From NCBI GenBank assembly GCA_039923455.1, contig JBDTCS010000282.1, forward strand, positions 1 to 18,464: DNA of 18,464 bases, given 5' to 3'. Below, one piece after another: positions 15,911 through 18,464 of this stretch (position 1 is the first letter of the stretch; every line of letters begins with the position of its first letter). The notes beneath the pieces are model-generated. The model had not been told where the DNA came from. It did no database searches and was given only the letters and a program-made list of their open reading frames with translations. The position numbers were made by a program, and so were the translations under genes. Origin of the DNA: JBDTCS01 sp039923455 (GTDB taxonomy: Bacteria; Bacteroidota; Ignavibacteria; Palsa-1295).

Positions 15911-15937
15911 ATAAGTGCTGGAAGTTCAGCGGCTTAT
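15911..15937. terminator. Possible bidirectional hairpin between convergent genes, overlapping a stop codon
   Basis: ATAAG-T-GCTG-(GAAGTT)-CAGC-GG-CTTAT forms a nine-pair stem with a small asymmetric internal loop. It overlaps the TGA stop (15926-15928) of the minus-strand gene and lies about 50 bp past the stop of the second giant gene. Only a short TTT follows on the minus strand and no T-run on the plus strand, so intrinsic termination would be weak. Confidence 0.3.
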
Positions 15938-17413
15938 ACCTATTTGTTCGCTGATAATTCGAAACGGCAAGATCTGAATCCCTTCGATCATCGTTGTGGA
16001 TTTATCCTTACCGAGCGCTTTCTGGTAGTCGACCGCGCTTTTCCGGAGCGCTTTTTTATCGTTTGCATAACGTGCCACGCTTCCGAGGAAGCCAATGAAC
16101 CTGCTCGAGTTAGCATCTTTTTTCAAATACCTCTGACGGTACGCGTTGAGTGTTTCTAACTTCTCCTCGAGTGCACCATACTGCTTACCCTCAAAGTGAA
16201 GCAGGAACTCGAGTATCAGAATCGACAAATTGAAACCCGTCTTATCTTTTAAATAACCCGCCGTTGAATGCGGAATTCGCCGCAATGCGCTCAACCTCTG
16301 TTTAACAATGGACTGCTCACTGAATTTGCCTTGTGCGTATTCAAGATACATTTTGAACAGTAGCCAGCGTTGCTGAAGATGCTCTGGCAATAGAGCATAT
16401 CGAGGATGTGTCGTTACCTCGTTAAAAATGGATTCGGCTTTTTTCAGATCGAGCAAGTGTAAATGAAGGAAGAATTCCGGACCTTTGAAGTTAAACCAAT
16501 TTGGATTCCCTGGAGTATAAAGCTTCGAACAATCCGCAGCTGCTTCTTTCGCTGTTTGATATGCTCCAACATGCAGCGAACATTCAAGTTGCTTCATTGC
16601 ATATTCTCCCGCGAAGGATGGGCTCTGAAATTGGGGATGTGACCGCAAAAATTGTTTCGCTTGCCCACAAGCTGTGAGAGCCTCATTGAGGGACTCTTCG
16701 AGTTCGAGAGACATAATGCGCACGCGGAAATAGAGCCGACCGATATTAAAAGACGGATGTTTCGCGTACATGTCAGCCAAGCGCTTGGAAGCTGCATGAG
16801 CGAGCTTCTGGTTACGCTCAGTGATTGCGCCAGTAACAGCAAGCGCGGCAGCAAGCTCATCCCAGAGCCTGTTTCCCTCAATCTCCAAAGTCAAGATCTG
16901 AAGATACCGATCGATCTCAAGATTTAAAGAGGCGACTTCCGTCTCGTGCCCGTCGAAGGAAGCCTGTGACGCAAGCATGCGGAGAAATTCAATCGTATTC
17001 GGTGTGAGCTCATATTCCGCTGATTCTTTTAGCCCCTTCCGCATTGTTCTTTGTATAGCCCCTCCAAGTCCGAACATCAAGAGCGTCTGGGAAATGAAGA
17101 GTGTCTTTGCGTTCCGATATGCCGCTCGACGATACGAAGAAGACGAATCGCTCGTCAACTCCAGAGTGAACAGACTATTAAAGAGCTTGTGCTTGACTTG
17201 ATCACGCAGTACTGCAAAGTACTTCTTTGTTCGAGCGACTGGCAGCGAGCGGTGGAGTTCACTCTCCGTTGTCACAGATGGATTCAGGAGCCCTCGATAA
17301 ATGTGCGAATGTAAATCATCCTGCGCAGTGCCGTCGATCGTGGAAGAGCGCGTAGAGAGATGATGCTCTATGAGCTTTGCAAGCTCCCGTAAAAGTGAAA
17401 ACTCAGTTGACAT
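15926..17413 (-). CDS. Uncharacterised alpha-helical (TPR-like solenoid) protein
   Basis: I cannot assign a function to this 495-residue protein. There is no signal peptide or membrane segment, so it is probably cytoplasmic. It is almost entirely predicted helix with regular Leu/Ala spacing. From about residue 110 onward it looks like degenerate helix-turn-helix pairs of the TPR kind, such as the region ALTACGQAKQFL and YLEYAQGKF. A basic N-terminal motif KKYFAVLRDQVKHKLFNSLF (63-82) reminds me of a family of hypothetical ~500-residue proteins recurrent in Bacteroidota genomes; this is memory, not a search. It converges on the giant gene pair, with 65 bp between, and diverges from a small secreted protein gene. 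A scaffold or regulator of the peptide-sensing TPR type is possible, but no DNA-binding or catalytic motif was seen. Confidence 0.85.
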   Translation of the reverse strand: MSTEFSLLRELAKLIEHHLSTRSSTIDGTAQDDLHSHIYRGLLNPSVTTESELHRSLPVARTKKYFAVLRDQVKHKLFNSLFTLELTSDSSSSYRRAAYRNAKTLFISQTLLMFGLGGAIQRTMRKGLKESAEYELTPNTIEFLRMLASQASFDGHETEVASLNLEIDRYLQILTLEIEGNRLWDELAAALAVTGAITERNQKLAHAASKRLADMYAKHPSFNIGRLYFRVRIMSLELEESLNEALTACGQAKQFLRSHPQFQSPSFAGEYAMKQLECSLHVGAYQTAKEAAADCSKLYTPGNPNWFNFKGPEFFLHLHLLDLKKAESIFNEVTTHPRYALLPEHLQQRWLLFKMYLEYAQGKFSEQSIVKQRLSALRRIPHSTAGYLKDKTGFNLSILILEFLLHFEGKQYGALEEKLETLNAYRQRYLKKDANSSRFIGFLGSVARYANDKKALRKSAVDYQKALGKDKSTTMIEGIQILPFRIISEQIGISR

Positions 17414-17472
17414 GAAAGACTGAATTTAGGTAATGCGATTCAGCGCGTCAAAGTGGAAAGTGGCCTTTCTTT

Positions 17473-17501
17473 ATTATGGACACTGGATTCGAATAAGACA
17501 A
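17473..17501 (-). promoter_or_regulatory. Putative sigma-70-like promoter of the helical-solenoid gene
   Basis: On the minus strand TTGTCT (17496-17501) is followed after 17 nt by CATAAT (17473-17478), with 4/6 and 5/6 matches to consensus. The implied leader is about 50 nt before the ATG at 17413. Confidence 0.37.
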
Positions 17502-17525
17502 AATTCTGGTAATTTCGAGTGGTTA

Positions 17526-17538
17526 CCCAATATATGGG
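17526..17538. promoter_or_regulatory. Short inverted repeat in the divergent intergenic region
   Basis: CCCA-ATATA-TGGG lies between the two divergent genes, about 25 bp upstream of the putative minus-strand -35 box and 100 bp before the plus-strand start. It is a possible operator for either gene, but four-base arms are weak evidence. Confidence 0.15.
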
Positions 17539-17640
17539 CAATTTCTCGTTTAGTATGAACCCCAAAACTGTCCCTTTTATTTCAGCTTTTTAGTGTAATA
17601 TTTGTAAGCAATTCTAATGTCACTTGATTTTTTGAAAACC

Positions 17641-18000
17641 ATGAAAACAATCATCCTCGTCTGTTTCTCACTTCTCGCGCTCCTGACTACCAATCTTGAA
17701 GCAAACGAAAAGAACCAAAAAACAGCGTCAACCTTGACGTGTGTCCTTGATAACCAATCGACGAATGCATTGGGGTCGGTTGTGCTTGCCTCAAGCTCTG
17801 AGTCGAATACGATATCCGTCAGTGCGTCCACATCCTACAACGTAACCGTCGCGGCAGTCGTCACATCCGTAACGATTAACGGACAGACGGTGAGTTCACC
17901 GAATAACGGATCGATCGCGCTTGCAAATGGCTCCATTATCACCGTGGAATGGCAAGCTCCCGGCATTATTATCATCGTTGATAAGAATACAATTGAATAA
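17641..18000 (+). CDS. Small secreted beta-rich protein of unknown function
   Basis: The ATG at 17641 is preferred to the in-frame ATG at 17617 because a compact signal peptide follows it directly (MKTIILVCFSLLALL, ending near LEA). The earlier start would add a non-standard MSLDFLKT extension. The product is about 119 residues and about 98 mature. The mature part is rich in Ser, Thr, Val and Asn with no charged clusters. It carries alternating strand patterns such as SVTINGQTV and GSIITVEW and a hydrophobic run PGIIIIV near the end, so a small beta-sandwich is likely. A single mature Cys is present. There is no T9SS sorting domain and no lipobox Cys directly after the signal peptide. It is transcribed away from the helical-solenoid gene and followed by a likely terminator. 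The family is not recognised. Confidence 0.75.
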   Translation: MKTIILVCFSLLALLTTNLEANEKNQKTASTLTCVLDNQSTNALGSVVLASSSESNTISVSASTSYNVTVAAVVTSVTINGQTVSSPNNGSIALANGSIITVEWQAPGIIIIVDKNTIE

Positions 18001-18016
18001 AGTTTGTGCGAGAGAA

Positions 18017-18062
18017 AATTGGGTCTGGCCCTCTAACTCTAATGGTGAGATCCAATTCTTTT
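18017..18062 (+). terminator. Probable intrinsic terminator after the small secreted protein gene
   Basis: AATTGGGTCT (18017-18026) pairs with AGATCCAATT (18048-18057) over ten positions with one G-U pair. The 21-nt loop is followed by CTTTT. It starts 17 nt after the stop codon. The long loop and short T-run lower confidence. Confidence 0.5.
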
Positions 18063-18063
18063 G

Positions 18064-18078
18064 CATGATTACATCATG
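18064..18078. promoter_or_regulatory. Perfect 6-3-6 inverted repeat
   Basis: CATGAT-TAC-ATCATG is a perfect inverted repeat directly after the terminator and about 190 bp before the next gene. It could be a protein-binding site in that gene's promoter region. No promoter boxes were convincingly placed next to it. Confidence 0.22.
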
Positions 18079-18140
18079 ATGCGTATGCCAACACCTTTCC
18101 TAACTGCTTCCCGAATACCTCGAGCGCATGTTCGTCCCGC

Positions 18141-18167
18141 TTGCGGCAGCGTTGCTTGCTGCCGTAA
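18141..18167 (+). promoter_or_regulatory. Strong hairpin in the region upstream of the last gene
   Basis: TTGCGGCAGC pairs with GCTGCCGTAA (ten pairs including one G-U) around the loop GTTGCTT. No T-run follows, so it is not a standard terminator. An overlapping alternative hairpin, CCGC-TT-GCGG (18137-18146), uses part of the same left arm, so the two cannot form together. The surrounding stretch 18063-18267 has no convincing gene. Confidence 0.35.
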
Positions 18168-18267
18168 CACGAAGATCGGCTTGCTTTCAAAGTACATGGA
18201 TGCTGAGGGAATAGTGCGAAGACTATACATCGCATTCACCAGATCATTCTTGATTTAGTAATCTATT

Positions 18268-18464
18268 ATGAAACGAAACGAATCGAACACAACGAGCGGC
18301 CTTCTTCGCCGCGTAGGATCACTCGGCAAACGTTTGTTTGCCACACTCTTGGTGACAGGAGCACTATCGATCGGACTGCACTCGGCTGCAAATGCGCAGT
18401 GGATGCAAGGCACTTCACCGCAGGATGTGGATTTGCAATTTCCAACGGTAAGTCATGTTGGTAT
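18268..18464 (+). CDS. N-terminus of an exported protein, cut by window edge
   Basis: The ATG at 18268 opens a frame that runs to the window end (65 complete codons) without a stop. Residues 1-44 form a long Sec signal peptide: basic n-region (MKR, RR, GKR), core LFATLLVTGALSIGL, and an ANA/Q cleavage site. The visible mature part is QWMQGTSPQD and onward, about 21 residues, too little to assign a family. A secreted, possibly T9SS-dependent protein would fit the neighbourhood. The leader upstream holds a strong hairpin. No clear Shine-Dalgarno motif is present. Confidence 0.75.
   Translation, partial: MKRNESNTTSGLLRRVGSLGKRLFATLLVTGALSIGLHSAANAQWMQGTSPQDVDLQFPTVSHVG

Noticed and set aside
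18061..18258. A 65-codon plus-strand open frame with a TTG start
   Set aside because: It starts inside the T-run of the probable terminator and spans the strong hairpin. Its product (Arg, Cys, Met and Pro rich) has no domain or signal, and a better-supported exported gene follows.

Overview
The window looks like a chromosomal piece of a Bacteroidota/Chlorobi-group bacterium. The best guess is something near Kapabacteria or Ignavibacteria; that lineage call is inference. The evidence is two giant exported proteins ending in a type IX secretion (T9SS) type A sorting domain, a DUF5723-like outer-membrane barrel, near-absent Shine-Dalgarno motifs, and roughly balanced base composition. No rRNA, tRNA, IS element, phage gene or CRISPR array was seen.

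Left third (1-4357), all on the minus strand. Read in transcription order it holds prfB (release factor 2, which needs a programmed +1 frameshift at CTT-TGA-C), a pterin-4a-carbinolamine dehydratase 24 nt downstream, an exported M24/aminopeptidase P-type metallopeptidase 12 nt further on, and, after a 170-bp gap with a possible promoter, an outer-membrane beta-barrel protein that runs off the left edge. The first three look like one operon. Apart from the frameshift and an SPY decoding tripeptide in RF2, this is housekeeping sequence.

Centre (4555-15860), plus strand. Two tandem paralogous genes encode secreted proteins of 1907 and about 1834 residues with the same domain order: signal peptide, DUF7948-like domain, seven SBBP propeller blades, an Ig-like domain, a tandem array of 81-residue modules (three in the first, two in the second), more Ig-like and PKD-like domains, a cohesin-like domain, and the T9SS sorting domain. 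The last 192 residues are about 85% identical by hand count, against about half at the N-terminus. This suggests homogenisation of the secretion end and diversification of the exposed end. They are probably surface-attached or released adhesin- or binding-type proteins, but the ligand is unknown.

Right end (15926-18464). A 495-residue alpha-helical, TPR-like protein of unknown function lies on the minus strand. It diverges from a small secreted beta-rich protein (about 119 residues) that is followed by a probable terminator. A structured leader of about 200 nt then precedes another exported protein, whose first 65 residues are visible before the window ends.

No clear new defence or mobile system is visible. 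The most interesting items are the tandem modular giants with their module-copy difference and homogenised tail, the RF2 frameshift without an obvious stimulator together with the SPY motif, and the unknown helical-solenoid/secreted-peptide divergent pair.
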